Source: Eleginops maclovinus (taxonomy: Eukaryota; Chordata; Actinopteri; Perciformes; Eleginopidae). Taken from it: DNA of 64,000 nucleotides. How positions within the stretch are numbered: the first letter of the stretch is position 1; each line of letters begins with the position of its first letter. Of this stretch, positions 33,412-47,327 are shown in pieces. Position numbers and translations under genes: made by a program. The stretch lies in NCBI RefSeq assembly GCF_036324505.1, contig NC_086366.1:7255427-7319426 (forward strand). The letters are read 5' to 3'. Below the pieces are notes generated by a model, which saw nothing but the letters and a program-made list of their open reading frames with translations, made no database searches and was not told the DNA's origin.

Positions 33412-36200
33412 GCTCAATCTGCACTTGGCCCTGTTCCACCAACCGCCCCTGCATCTTTTGCTCGATATAGTTTTGCCCTTGTGACAAGGCAAACACTGTT
33501 CTTGCAAAGGCCATAGCCTACAATATTTTTTTACATTTCTCAAAAAAAGGACACATGGCTTGCATGCATGAATCAACCCCTATGTGTCCCATTGCTGGAT
33601 AAGTTTAATACAGTAAGAAATACAGGGTATTTTCTAGGCATGCAAATTATGAGATTTCTATTATATATTATCAGACAATGTTTTAATATTAAATTATCAT
33701 TTTTTTGAAAGAAAAGTTCCTGATACTTTAAAATCTCCCGTTCCAATTTCTTTTCTTTTTTTTTTCTTCTTACAGATGCTTGTCTAATCAATGTATTTAT
33801 TTTCACTGTGACATTTCAGCATCTTATTATGTATTCCATTTGCTACACTATACTTTTGTCATTAGCCAGAGATCATCTTTCATTGCTGGAATGTCATCTG
33901 TTGTCTGTGTGTTCTCATGGGAATAAACATAATATGGCCGAAAGAACAACATGTTCCTGTTAGATAATGTGTTCATGCATGAGCAAATGTATGAGAGTGT
34001 GTAATCTTTTCACCTAGTTTTGCAACTGGAGGATCCGAGAGTACCTTGATTTATCACGTGTGGTATTGGACTTTATCGGCTGTAGAGTGGCAAAATGAAG
34101 GGCCATTTTCTTAAATAGAACTGTGTCTTTTTCATGAGCTACCTAAAAACCGGATAAGCTGTGTATCAAATCATGAAAAAGAGACCTTTAATTATCAGCA
34201 CAGAACAATCTTGTCTTGCACTGAAGCTCGAGGCAAAACCTGCTTCATGCATGCTAGCAGAACAAATATGAAGGATAACATCAAGAACTTTTTACGCCCC
34301 CTTTCCTTGCTTAAATTTGAATTCATTATATCAAATTATACAGTGAGTGCATTTCAGAAGCAACCCGAACCCTTCCTGTGCTAAACCCTGAAATCTAACA
34401 ATAGTAGCCCAAGCCTGTGAAGGAAAAGTAACCGATGGTTTCTCATGGATTAACATGATTGCGGATGCTGGAGTCATCAGGAACTTATACCAGCATCCCT
34501 GAGTAAGCTTTCTGTGATGGGAGACTGCAATTTCACACGCACACACACATACACACACACAGGAAGACACAATCACAGAAAACAGCCGGCAGACTGATTA
34601 AGAAGGCCACAGCTACAGAGACACGACAGAAGTCACAAGTGTAATCACATTTCCCAACGTCTACAGGGTACAAGCAGTCATAAAATGAGACATGATGTTA
34701 CATTTGGTGGCTAGTGTGTCATAGAAATTCACTGAATCACAGCAATGTGCTGTCAAGGCTATTCTTGTCCGAGCTATTACATTTGGGACAGCTGACAGTC
34801 CCTGATTCAAATCTGAATAATGTACGATGATGAATATAAGGCGCCATTGATTTGTGCATTGAAATAGGTACCCAAGGCAGGTGCATGTGGGTGAGCATGG
34901 GTGTGTGTGTGAGAAATAAAGAGATGAGGAAGATATAATCAGTCATCACAATCACAAGCCAAGAAACACACAACAAGACGCACAGTTATTCACTTAAGTT
35001 TTGGTCAAGTTAGATGTGCCCTTTTTCACAATGAGTAAATTATGAAAGGAAACGAACAAAGACAGATCAAATTACTTAAGCTAATGAATGCCCCCCCCCC
35101 CAAAAAAAATAGCTATGGTTCTTTCTTTTATCATGGCAAGCTAATGCTCTTCCCTTCTCCTTTAAATAATACATGCATGTGACGAAGAAGGAAGCACATA
35201 GGCCATTAACAATTGTGTAGTCAGAATAAAACATCCTGCACAAGAAAGAGAATTATAGACACAGTTAAGAAAGAAAAAAAACGAAGTGGGAGGAATTTTA
35301 CTCTGGCGCAACACAATAGTGTAAGCTCTTTAGTATACTTGCTCCATCCTCGGACTGCCCTTATTCTGCTCAAACTACTCCCACACACATAGAACACATA
35401 CAGACACAAATGCAACAGGGAGGTTTTTTTTTCACTGTATTTTCCACATTTTTTGATGGATTGCCTTTTTTTACACCACTCGGAGTAACATGTGAAGATG
35501 AAAAGGCAACCTACCCAACCCCATTGTCCACTATTTGGCAACTCTGAATCCCTGCTGCAATTATATCTCATTAAGCATTCAAATATCCTCTTGCATGTTA
35601 ATGGATCCCGTGTCTTCATCCCCTTACAGTTCCCACTGGTAAGGTTTTATGCATGTCATTTGTTTCTGCTCTCTATTTGAAGCTTGTAATATAACACTCC
35701 TTGTGCACATGTACTGGTGACTAGGTTGAAACATCTTTTGCACGCTCATCTTCATGTGCAGCTCTGTGTCACATCCCATGGGACCTGGTGGATTTCCTGG
35801 AAATCTCCCACTTCACTGTTACAGCTTGTACATCCTTTCTGCGTGCAAAGCTGCTGTCAAGCAGATGTGGGTTCATTGACACTACACTTCAGGGTCAGTC
35901 GATCTGGTGTTCCATGCTTGCGCTTTTCCCGATCCTAACTCATTTCTGGTAGGTTGTTCGCCAGGAGGTAAATTCCATTTTATTTCTTTAAAATAAATAT
36001 AGAAATGTTGGTGACAGCCCGATATTTTGGGCAAAAATTGTTACCCTCTCTAGAAATAGGTGTTCATTTTGTTATCTTTCACTTTTTCTTGGCTAATTTA
36101 CGGTGGTCGACAGGTGCAAACGCTTTACGGTCCCAACTGTGTGCATCACTTTTATTGTCCCCTGGTTTCCGTTGTGTTCAGAGCTTCCTGCAATCTTTTT

Positions 36201-36247
36201 TATTTGGAGCGTTTTGTATTTGGAGCGTTTTGTATTTGCAGCGTTCC
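36201..36247. repeat. 16-bp tandem repeat, about 2.9 copies
   Basis: TATTTGGAGCGTTTTG occurs at 36201-36216 and 36217-36232, then a diverged third copy (TATTTGCAGCGTTCC). Confidence 0.8.
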
Positions 36248-37309
36248 AATTAGTCAGCACTTTTAGTAAAACCTGTGCATGTGTTGTCGAGTTAGTGAAG
36301 ATGTTTCTTCATTTGCATGTGTTTTGATATTTGTATCGTTTTTAAAAGCCTAACTCTCCTAATGAAAGTGTTTTGGGCTATTTTAGCACGTTTGCACCTC
36401 CTGGCCATCTTACAAACCAGCTAGAGGTGCATACACTACCAACTGGACTAGAGTATGGAACTAAACTGATGAGACTACATGCTTTAAAATCAGTACAGTC
36501 CCAAATGTTGAGCTGCACTTGGATGGACCCTCACCAACATGCGGATGGCAGCATTTGCATGTAGTCTGCACAAAAGTTACAAGCCTCAAGGATCCAGCAG
36601 TGAACAGGATACAAACCCTTATGTAACACAGCTTCACACGGAGCAAGTGAACCAATCACAAGAAGGTAACGTTTTTCAGTCTGCTGTTTGTTAATGGTGA
36701 AAATGAGTTTGGAGCAGTTTATTCAGGGGAAAAAAAAGTTTTAAAGAATTTTGGAAATCCGAGTGAAACACAACATAGGAGCTGATTTTTCCCAGGGCAG
36801 AAACATTACATGCTTCCATACAGCACACATTGCTAACACTGTCTTGTCATGTGTGAATATACATTTCACAGATCGTGGCTGGAAGTATGAGAAGAGAAAA
36901 ACCAGTGCTGGCAAGTCTGTTGGGTTCTTTATAAAAGAAGCTTAATAAAAGATGTCTTTCCGGAGTTTTGAAGGCAGCAGGCAGACAGATGCACAAACAC
37001 AGAAAGAGAAACCTTTGCCTTTTCCCAGCCAGAGGTCTGTCCTTTGATGTGTTTGGACGTTGGCACCCTTTGATGAAGATTTCTATGGCCACAGAGTGTC
37101 TGTGGCTGCGAATTAAGCTTGCTAAGCCTCTGCTGAGAAGCAAAGGCAGGCAACATTTAGAGCACAGGAATATTTTCACAAGGCCTACTTCTGTTAAGAA
37201 ATTCCTGCTTGTTTTCTTGATTTTCCAGTCATTAACCTCTTCTGTCATTTCCAATATCCACCATTCCCAACAGACCCTAGTTACCCTCAGAGTGTTCTTG
37301 CTATTACCT

Positions 37310-38195
37310 GCCACCTTATTAAATAACTCACCAGATCAGCTGTTCCCAATTGCCTGATTAGCTCTGCTGCATATAAGCCAGTCCGCTTACTCCAGCAATT
37401 TACCAGATAAAATAGTGTGCTGCCTGCAGGCAAAAGTGGCCCAAATCTGATTTGTTTTGAACATATGTGACTCAGATCTGACTTTTTCTTTGAACATCAC
37501 AGATACCATGAGCACCAACCACAGCATGCTTGCCCTGACACTTTATATAGATGAGCTTTTCAGAGCTCAATCTGACAGCCATAAAGCGAGGATGAAGTGG
37601 GTGCATGACACAATTCGTCAGAGCCAACGACACGGTTAAATACATCGTCTTGCCAAAGAGCCACTATTAAAATGAGCCCGGTTCCAGGCCCAATTATGCA
37701 TTCACACACAGTGGGGACAATTTTGTATTAAATGTGCCAGAAAGTGTTATTCTTCTGGAGGCAATTAGGAATTAAACAAACTCTACATTCGATATGCAAT
37801 GTGACACGTGTGTTATTGTTCTTCTACACAATAGCTGAGCTCAAAAGTTATCACCAGAGTCTGATATTGGCCTCATTTAAAAACAATAATCTAAACAGCC
37901 AAACAAAGAATCCAGATCAGAGCATTAAATGCAAAATCAGCTCTGAGGCGTACAGTGTGAAATCCAGCCTTCATTCCTGACCATAGTGTGTTTCCAGTTC
38001 TGCTCTCCTGCTTCTTGCTCGCTTTGTTTATCCTTGATGACAATTACCCATTGCCGAACTCTGCCTTGATCTTCTTTCCAAGTAAAAGATTTGATTGCTT
38101 TCAACCGTCCCTGCCTCTGAGTCTTGCTTTTGTGTCCACATTTCTGTACAGAATCATCACTAATACTCAAGGACGTAAACTTTGTCCCTGAAACT
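37310..38195 (+). mobile_element. Possible LTR-like remnant, interrupted
   Basis: CTGTTCCCAATTGCCTGATT with CATATAAGCCAG (a TATA-like block) near 37340-37380, and CAACCGTCCCTGCCTCTGAG, CTTTTGTGTCCACATTTCTG near 38100-38150, resemble the two halves of fish gypsy-type LTRs. About 500 bases lie between them, starting with AAATCTGATTT / CAGATCTGA words of another repeat, suggesting a nested insertion. No gag or pol frame is present. Weak call. Confidence 0.3.
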
Positions 38196-38299
38196 TTGGT
38201 CAACATTTTGTAAATTATTTATATTTGCTTTCTCACCAAGAGTTCTGCAAGAAGATAGTAAACACTAATGTCTTAATATGAACTCTACAGTTAATATTA

Positions 38300-38365
38300 A
38301 GATGAAGCTATCAGCTGGCTAGCTTAGAAGACTGGAAACAGATAGCCTGGCTTTGTCCAACGTTA
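38300..38365 (+). repeat. GCTAGCTTAG / AAGACTGGAAACAG dispersed repeat
   Basis: GATGAAGCTATCAGCTGGCT, then AGCTTAG, AAGACTGGAAACAG and AGCCTGGCTTTGTCC match a very common teleost repeat, and the reverse complement of 63400-63455 in this window. Too degraded to class. Confidence 0.4.
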
Positions 38366-41300
38366 GCAATATCTGTATTGCCACATTATCCACAACCACA
38401 TTTGAAGCTTACTTACTCATCATCATGACACATCACAGTGTGATGCAGCAAACATCGGATGTTGGGGGAAAAACAAGAGATTATGGTGGAGGTGTGTTTG
38501 TTTTTTTTACTGTTTTCTTTGCTTTTATTTTAGTTGGTTACACAAACAATGGGGGTCTGGGGGTTTCAGGGAGGAGCAGGGGTAGACAGTTGAAAAGAAA
38601 ACGTCCAGAAAGTAACTTGGGAGAGGACTATTCTACTTTTTCTAGCTAAATCTCAGCGGTAGAGAGGGTTTGAACAAGTGGACCTTTGGTATTAGCCAGC
38701 TTATGACACATCTAAACATTGCATTTAAGTTTTGGTGAAAACAGGATTGCACTTTTGAACCCACAGTGGTTTTAAGCACTCTTCTTGAGAGCCTTTTGAA
38801 TGTGTAGGAGAAAGCTAGTGAAGTGTGTGAGATGTGAGAGATCCCACATCAATGATAGTGATAAATCAATAGTCCAACACAATGACTCCAAATGAAGGCA
38901 TCGGTTATCTTTTTCTGGGAGCTCTGTTCTAAAAGATCATTTTATTCTTACAGGAAGCCTCACCAAGACCTGCTTTATGTGCTGGCACTAAGGTTTATAT
39001 GTTTTCATTCAGGAAAGATGCAAAGTTTTTATGCAAGTTGAGTGCAATGCAAAGAATGAGCAGACAATAAGGACACATAAATACCTTTGAACGCTTTAAG
39101 GCTTTATTGATTCAGTAACAAACTCACTGTCTGAATCAATACCCAGGCCAATGAAGCAGCCCTTGTTTTTCTCAGGAAATCATTCAAATAGAATTATGCA
39201 AGGTTATTCATGTTTTATTTACTCCCTGCAGTGAGGGTATAGTGTCTAATGTAGTTGTCGTTGTCGTGTGTATACTGGCGGAAATCATCAAACCACATGA
39301 GAAACGGTATAAGTGGTTTTACTCGCATTTAATAGAGAAGATGTTGTGCCCTGAAAATCAAATAAAACTGAGTTAATTCACTGCATACTGAGCAGTTTAC
39401 CAGCTTTTCTGTAAAAGGCAGCATCGGGAAACCAAATTACCACATGCAGAGATAAATTTGCTCCCTACATTTATCCTTTTATTTCTCTCTTTCTATCCAT
39501 CTCTCTTGCTCATTGAGTAGATAACCCGCATGACTCCTCTCCCTCCTACGCACCAAAACAATACTAGAACAGGAAAGAGCGCTGTCCGGTTCTATCTGTA
39601 GAGGATCATCACAAGCACAGACGCAGTTGAAAATCTATGACGTTGCTTTTGAGAGGAATTGAACACCAGAGTATTTGTCACAGGATCTGAAACAATGGAT
39701 CAAATGAAAGCTGCCTACATTCCTTGCTTTGTCACGCAGCTAAAATTGCTCCTCTCCTGTGCCTCTGATGATGAGGAAGATTGCAAAACATATTTCATTT
39801 TCTCCACAGGCACCAGCATATCCCTTTTTGAGGCTTTGATACAGAATACAACACACTACCAGCTGAGAGAGTAAGTATACTGCCAGCCAAATCCTTGCCA
39901 AGACTCAGATATGCTCAGATATATTACTCATACCACCAAATCATAACGCTCGTACAGTATGAACTCTGTCTAACTACATCTTCGGAGCTTAGAAAAATCT
40001 TAAGTATTTATAGGTGCGACAGAGCTATGCTGTGTGGAATTGTACCGAATTGAAGCATTTTTAAACTGGGGTTATTGTTTCCTCAGGGGGCTGGCATCTA
40101 CATACATCTGCTTTGTGTTACACCTTTTCATGCATGGGGCAGCCATCCTTTGTGAGTCATACTATAATCACATCAAGCACATACAGCGCTACACATAGGC
40201 CCCTGCTGTTTCAAACACCTTCACAGCAGGACACTCAGAGTGCGCCGCGGAGGGAAACACTTTCTACATCTCGCTTCCTTTATGCAAACTTCGGCGATGG
40301 GTCTCAAAGACTCTTCAAATACCGGAAGATTTATGCATCTTCAACACGCTATTCCATGTCACTGCATGTCCTTCCTCCAGCCCAGCTAGTTGTTTTGACT
40401 GTGACCTTTTAACTGATTCCCCCGGCATCCATGCAGCCTGCAGTCATTTGCAGTGTGCTCTATCACAAGCAGCATAGCAAACGTTTCCAAAAGGGTCATA
40501 AATTGTATGTCAAGCATCAGAGGCAGGCGTTTGAAGATTCAGATACAGATTGCGCATGTTGTTGTCATGATAAAACATTTGAAGGGTGAAGAATTAGTAT
40601 TATGCTTCCCACACACTCTGTGATTTGTTTGTTTGCCCTTCAGCCTTGGATTAGGACTATATTTAGACAAGTGAAGTATGCTAATGAGCACCTAGCTTCT
40701 GGAAGGCATATCTGACAGCCTCCACCACACGCTCTGCCAAGTCCATAATCTTTACCCCAAATCTTCCTTTTTCCCAGCTTCTATTTTTTTTTCCTTCGCT
40801 CTATTGTGTTCCCATTGTTAAAATGCTTATTGGGTTACATAACATACGGTTTGTTCACATGGATATGGGTGAGAAGGGTGGGAGGGGTTCTCATGTTTAA
40901 TAGTCGCTGAAGAGCATCTTAATTTGACACTTAGCCCCCGGAGAAGAAAAAAAAAAAGGTTGCGTAACTGTGCTCTCACAGATGAGGTGATGAGAAATTA
41001 GTCCCTTGTCAGAGCTGTGCCGACTGTCCTGGTGAATCACACTCACACTTACGTACCTTTTTATGCTGATTCCAGCATCCAGATCAGGCTGTTAAGTCAT
41101 GTCGCTTTCATGTAATCTTCTCGTGGTGGGAAAAAGAAAAAGAGTCAGTCACTGTGAAAGGGTTTTCATGTTTTATCTAAAAATAATTAACCCTATTTTC
41201 AGCGCAGTTTTGTATCACAGCGTTGCTACTTGCTATTTAGGCTGTGGTGAATGCATAAAGGTACTTCATCAAGACGAAAAACATTACCAACATCTTCAAA

Positions 41301-41940
41301 ATGATCCATAAATCTTACACTTACCAGCTCTTAGTTGAGGGAAGAAAGCTGCTCCCTGCTTCTAATTAAGAGGAGCTCACGGTCTTCCTAAAATCAATGG
41401 AAGTGATTTTCAGCAGTAAGCTTGTAAACCTCTGACATCAATACTCTGTAAGCCTTTGAATTTGTATAAAAGAAGGACATTTAGGTATATCGACCATCCA
41501 GGATTAATTATATAAAAAAGGTGACATATTGTTTAAAAACATACTCAATCAATGTAGGGTTTCACTCCTTTACAATGTTCCAGTCAAGAAAGGGATCCAC
41601 ACATTCTTCTTCCTGTTATATCCTTGGTTGGGCCTGGTCTGAAGATTGTGTTTTCTAAAATGAGTTAAAGTAAGCATGTGATTTTCATACTTTCTTTCGT
41701 TTCCTTAAATGATCAAGTGGACAATATTTCAATATTTTGTGGGGAAAAAAGTATATGTATGTCAAGTTCCTTATCATTGGAACCTGTTACACAAAATTGT
41801 GAACGATATTATCAGTGTTTTAAAATGAAACTGAAAAATGGTTTTATAATGGTTCCATGTGTGTGTTACCTCAACTGTATTGGCATTAGAAGCATGTTTA
41901 TTTAGGTGCAAACAAGAGCTTATATGTGTATGTTCTCTGC

Positions 41941-42150
41941 CGGCAGTGGCTCAGTCTCTAGGGACTTGGTCTCTGAACCGAAGGGTTGCCGGTTCACGTC
42001 CCGATCGAACCAGTGGGGTCTGGTATCTGCCATTTCACCTCTTGGTAACTGTACAACAGCTGCATACTGTTCCTAGAAGTAGGATGGGTTAAATGCAGAG
42101 GTCCAATGTTGCTGTGTGTGCTGTACTGAATGTATTGATATGCAAAATAA
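41941..42150 (+). mobile_element. tRNA-derived SINE, plus strand
   Basis: The head CGGCAGTGGCTCAGTCTCTA carries an A box (TGGCTCAGTC at about 41947). The B box GGTTCACGTCC is at 41991-42001. The 3' body reads GTAGGATGGGTTAAATGCAG and ends near AATAAAACTG. It is the same family as the copy at 2900-3132, and the more complete of the two. Confidence 0.75.
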
Positions 42151-44691
42151 AACTGTTCTTTGTGCACATTAAAGGTCCTCCTGGGTCAAAGCTGAACATA
42201 ACTGATGTGTTTCTGATTAACTTTGTTTATGCAAACACATACTTTTTCAAATTATTCCCATCAGCACTTCTTCAGAAGGTGGTAAAATGCGATCCCCCCC
42301 CCACACACTTTCTTGTTGATCCTGTTTGAGTGAAAGGAATAGCCTTGAGGTTAAACACAGACATGTCAAGCATTATGCAGCAAAACTCCTTTATCAAAAG
42401 GTTTTGTTTGAAAAAAGAAAAACCTTTAGACACCTGAGGCCATGTGAAACAAATGAGGGAAAAAATCAATTTACACAATGACAGCTTTTCAAACATGTTG
42501 TCCCAATGGTCGAGTTAACTCTTTGCTTACTGCATGTTAATTTGTCCATATGATTGAAAAAAATAGCATGTAACTGTGGTCTGAACTCCTTTTGACAATT
42601 GTATACGCAGTTAAGCAAACAACCTAATATCTGTCTGGTTGTTCTAAACTTTTTTTTTTTTTTCTAGCACTCAAAAGACTGTTTCTCAGTTATACAATTC
42701 TTCAACTGTGCTGTAAGTTAACGTTCTTGTTTTTATTGGTGCAGACTAGGATCAGAGTTTCTATGGTTTCAGGGATTTGTTTTAACCTCATGGAGTGATG
42801 TTGGACATCAGATAAGATGGAGAAAAATGTATCTTAGTCCTCAGAAATCCTCGAGGGTCACTTGTGGAGGTTCAGCAGATTAAGGCTAGATCTGGGCCCC
42901 TCATGTCATGTAGGTCCAAGTTTTTACATTTCTTGCCTAATGAGATCTCATCTCTCATATCTTCTGGATCCAAACTTTACACAACCCAATCATGCAAATC
43001 AACGATAGCAATCTCACGATGGCTCTCAGGAAATTATGAAGAGTGTTTAGTGAATCATTCAGTGCCTTAATGTGCCATTTATTAGCATGCTGCTAACATT
43101 TCAATGGGCTGTAAAAATCAGCTTTTGGCTCTTGAGATATGATATTTGTTGCCATCTTGATTGACACCTTGATGAGGCGAAGCGTGGTTTGGAATATTTT
43201 TCAATGAAAAGCCTTTTTTATGCTCCACCTTCTGGGGAAAACAGGTAAAGGAAATGTGAAAGGTGCGCAAAAACTGTGGTTAAATCTGTATTAAAGTGAA
43301 GGTTTCAAAAAGGCTGTGTGATGTTTAGGATCGTGTGCTGATACTGATTTGGAAAATGGCTCATTATATCATAGCAGAACTTAAAACATGTAAATATGAG
43401 ACAGAGAAATTGGTGTTGGTGTTTTTAGTCCTTATAGATGTGTGACATCATGGCAGTAAGCCCCTGTTTGCATTTGTGTTTGTGCCTGTCTGTGCATGGC
43501 TGCCTGTCTGTGTGTGTTTGTGCATGTATTTATGTGAGGACTCAGCTGTAAAAAGGACTTTAATTAGGATTGGATGGCTCCTTGTATTCTGGATATTCTC
43601 AGCTATTACACTGTCAGACCTCCTGTGGGATAAGGTCTCCAGAATTAGAAATGAAGAACTGCTTTTCACTAAGATTTATTCAACCAATTTGTTTATCCAT
43701 TAACGTGCCAAGGTTTCATACTTGCCTCTGTTGTCATATTTCATGCATCTGGGACCATCTTGCAGCCATTCAACTCAACATTTTTAAATTAATTTCCAAT
43801 AAAAGAAAATGTCTTATAGCTAATTTCTCAGCCTCTGCGCTCCATCAAAGTGGCATTCAGAAAATATTGAAGCAACAACTGCGTCAGACAAATTTGTAAT
43901 TCGCACAACACTATTGCTCCATCTGACAAAAGTCCCTTGACGGCTCTTGTTAATGTCATTCTTAATCCGCACATATCCCCGCTGGGTAGATGTTATGGGT
44001 GAAAGGGTTGTCAGCCATCTGCAGAATGACAGCATCATCAAGGAAAATGTCATGTGACTTGATGAGCTCACATGAGATCTTGGTGACACTTTTTTGTGTC
44101 ACTGTACGGCTGGGTTTGAGAGGGATCTTTAACACATGTGGGAAATAAATTGTGTTTATTAGATACAGAAAAAACGCAGGACCTTTTGTATTTGTCTGTT
44201 GGTGATTTTGTTTTATTAAAGTGAAATCGTGAGAAGCATAATCCGCTGTTGAGACTTTTAATAGGGTACAGGCACATGGAAGATGATCTGATTTTGAGAT
44301 GCAGAATCTAAACTTCACTTTTTCCAAAATGTAACATATACTGTATATTCAAGTTGGTCGAATTGTATTGACTAAATTCAGTTGCAAAAATATGATGTGT
44401 TCATATTTACCAGGATTGAAGAAAACACAATCTATTCCAAAACAAGTCAAACCAACATCGAGCCAAATCAAGCTACGCTCATACTGGTCACGTTGTTAGT
44501 CAATGTCAGAAAAATCTCCATCGTCACCGGATTGAGTTTCAAAACAAGATAGCCTACCTGTATTTATTATCCTTAAAAGAATGGAAGTAGTCATCGCATA
44601 CCAGCATAATGTTACAACTTGTTTCCCGAACAGTATCCTTCACTTGCTTATATACAAGAGAGTGTAGCATGTCCTTATGAAAGATGGTCAC

Positions 44692-44734
44692 ACTTGACTG
44701 ATGATTTCGAATGTATTGAAATCATCAGTCAAGT
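44692..44734. repeat. Perfect 17-bp inverted repeat (hairpin) with a 9-base loop
   Basis: The left arm ACTTGACTGATGATTTC (44692-44708) and right arm GAAATCATCAGTCAAGT (44718-44734) are exact reverse complements. The loop is GAATGTATT. No T-run follows and there is no gene nearby, so it is not a terminator-like signal. Confidence 0.9.
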
Positions 44735-47260
44735 TTAAGAGACACAAAATAAACAAATGCATGTTAGCTTCATCCATATTAGCCTTACCTTAGCATACCA
44801 TTAAATATGTGAACTTTATCTAGTTAGCAATGTTAAAATACACTATATAAAATTCAATATGTTTAAAAACGTTTATGTTTTGATGTCGCCGTAAATCTCC
44901 GTAGTTATGTTCCATCAAGTTGTTACCTTTGGAACATTGACTTCCTTTTAGCAACAGAGAGCCTTCAAGATAAAAGCATTTCTTATTAAAACAGAAACTA
45001 AGAATACATTAATTTTAAAACATGTTTCCATACAATACGAGTAACACAAGTCATGCAATTTCCTTTTCAGGTTCAAAGAACACAAATTGGGTTATTTACA
45101 GAGGGTGTAGCACAGTCACAAGATGGAGAAATACTAGTTCAAAGCGGTATACCATGTTTGTTTCAGATTAGATGAGAGGCCCACATCGTTGTTGTCACAT
45201 TGCTATCATAATTCTAAGGTAGGCTCTTCTAGGTAATCATACATCCTGCCACACTGTTATTACACTCGGGCCTTCGTTACCATGTGCACATCTGTCCTTG
45301 AAAGAGTACATTCAGTATTTTCCCCAACAGTGAAAGTGTCAGTTATTGTCTATGAATAATTATTTTAAAAACACACACAACGGCATATAGAAGTGTCAAT
45401 GTTTGTTGGTTTGTTGGTTTGTTTGTTTGGCTTTACTTCCATACAGGCACTAATGTTTGATTTGAACTTGTTTTTATTCTTTATCCATCATAGTTTTATA
45501 CATTACATTTTATACATTACCACGCAACACTGATAGCATCCACTGTCATTTAGTAGTTAAGTCATTAATTGAAATAAGTTGTACTGTTTTTTAATCTCAT
45601 TCCTTAATGTATTTATTCCCTCATGCCTCATTCCTATCTGTTTTCCTTCACTACTGAATATACATGTTTTATGGATTTGTACTTTTACATGTGAGTTATA
45701 TGGGTGCATCAGCAGGGTAAAGAGTCCCTTATGTTGCTGGTGGGTTACTCTAAGAACATTTGTTTTTCAGTCAAATTGTTTGCTGACACACGGGAGCACT
45801 TCAGTCATGAGGTCGTGTTGACTGTAAATCCAGACGAAAGGTTGGAGTGGTTTGAGTGATGATGGGCCGTGTTGCCAGATCTCAATGTTATTGTTATACA
45901 CAGATAAATAAAAGACAGCATGCATACTGATTTCGCAAGCTCTATGCAAACATCAGGGTATACTTTGCATATTTTGTCTCCCTCTGCCTCTCTCTTTCTC
46001 ACTAAAATAGAGTCTTTGTATAATTGAGCGGCATATTTCACTCTTGTGGGAAAACGTTGGGTTTTTTTTGCTTGTAATGTGCACTTACATAATAATGTCG
46101 TCGCTTTTTCAATATCCAATCGACTTTTTTTGGAGTAAGCTGAAGCCTTTTGTACCTGTCAACTAGCTCTTGATGTGGTAATGCCCACCCACATTATCAA
46201 GAGGTCAATTCTCTCTATCTCCCATTCCCTGTCTGCCTGTGGCTTCAGTAATGACCGTACAAAACAATGTAAAAATACCACCAGAAGTGGATGGTTTCAT
46301 AATGCCTGAAAAATATATTTTTTCCGTCTCAATGATATTCATAGGTGAATACTCTGTGTGGGGCAAAAGAGCTCCTCTACTTGTCAGCACTGCCGTGGTA
46401 ATGGGACAGTCTATTTTGTATACAGCATTTATTTGGTGATTGACAATGGAAATATTATGTTCCTTCAAATGAACTTCTGCTCTTTCACATGACACTTTTT
46501 GATTTTTGGGAATATTTGCTTTTTATTTCTGTCATAACAGCCACTGCCTGTGTATTTATTGCCAATGTTCATGTCTTGGTTTTTACCAGTCCCACATGGA
46601 GAATAAGAGTCTCACTGCACTGCAAGCTCAATTTTCTACCATCTGGGGCTAACTTGGGAGTGATTCAAAGCTTTTTTCTCTGAGTTTTTAAATGACATTG
46701 ATAGATGATGCTGTCATTCGAAGCAGTGGAGCTCATCTACAGCCCCTATTTGCTGATTTCTGTGAACTAATGCCCTTTTTCTTTGCATGCTCTATTAAAG
46801 CAGATGTAACGAAATGGTCTCACTGCCTCAATGTCAATGCAGCCCCGTAGTCTTTTCTTATATCCCAACAGCTGGTGTGATATTAAGTAGATCATTTACA
46901 GTTGGCTATATTTCCCCAATGTGATTCATCTGGAATCAGAGGAAAGGTAGATGGAAACAAGCCTAAGCCAAACATGATTAAATAAGAGTCAGGGTCCAAC
47001 GGGTAACATCAATATGCTCGGTAGAGTGCAGGCCACACATTTCAGTAATCCACTCTGCCTCTGTATTCTAGCTCCCTACAGATTATATAAAAGGAGACCA
47101 TATCTGACACATCTAAATTTATTTCATCCTGTTCAAGAGGGAGAGAAAGTGCTAGAGTAAGCAGAGGAGGGACAGGACCTTGATTAGCTGGCCCTACGCT
47201 GAAGCTGGCTTGTGGCAATGAAAAAGACTGTGGTAGGAGATTGTCCGCTTCATGGTTTTA

Positions 47261-47267
<7 letters not shown>

Positions 47268-47323
<56 letters not shown>
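47268..47323. repeat. (GA)n microsatellite
   Basis: About 28 uninterrupted GA units followed by an A-run, in the intergenic desert. Confidence 0.96.

Positions 47324-47327
<4 letters not shown>

Noticed and set aside
36847..37357. Overlapping frames of 155 codons (minus) and 129 codons (plus)
   Set aside because: Both strands are open over the same bases, the peptides match nothing I recognise, and composition is not exon-like. Part of the region resembles LTR sequence.
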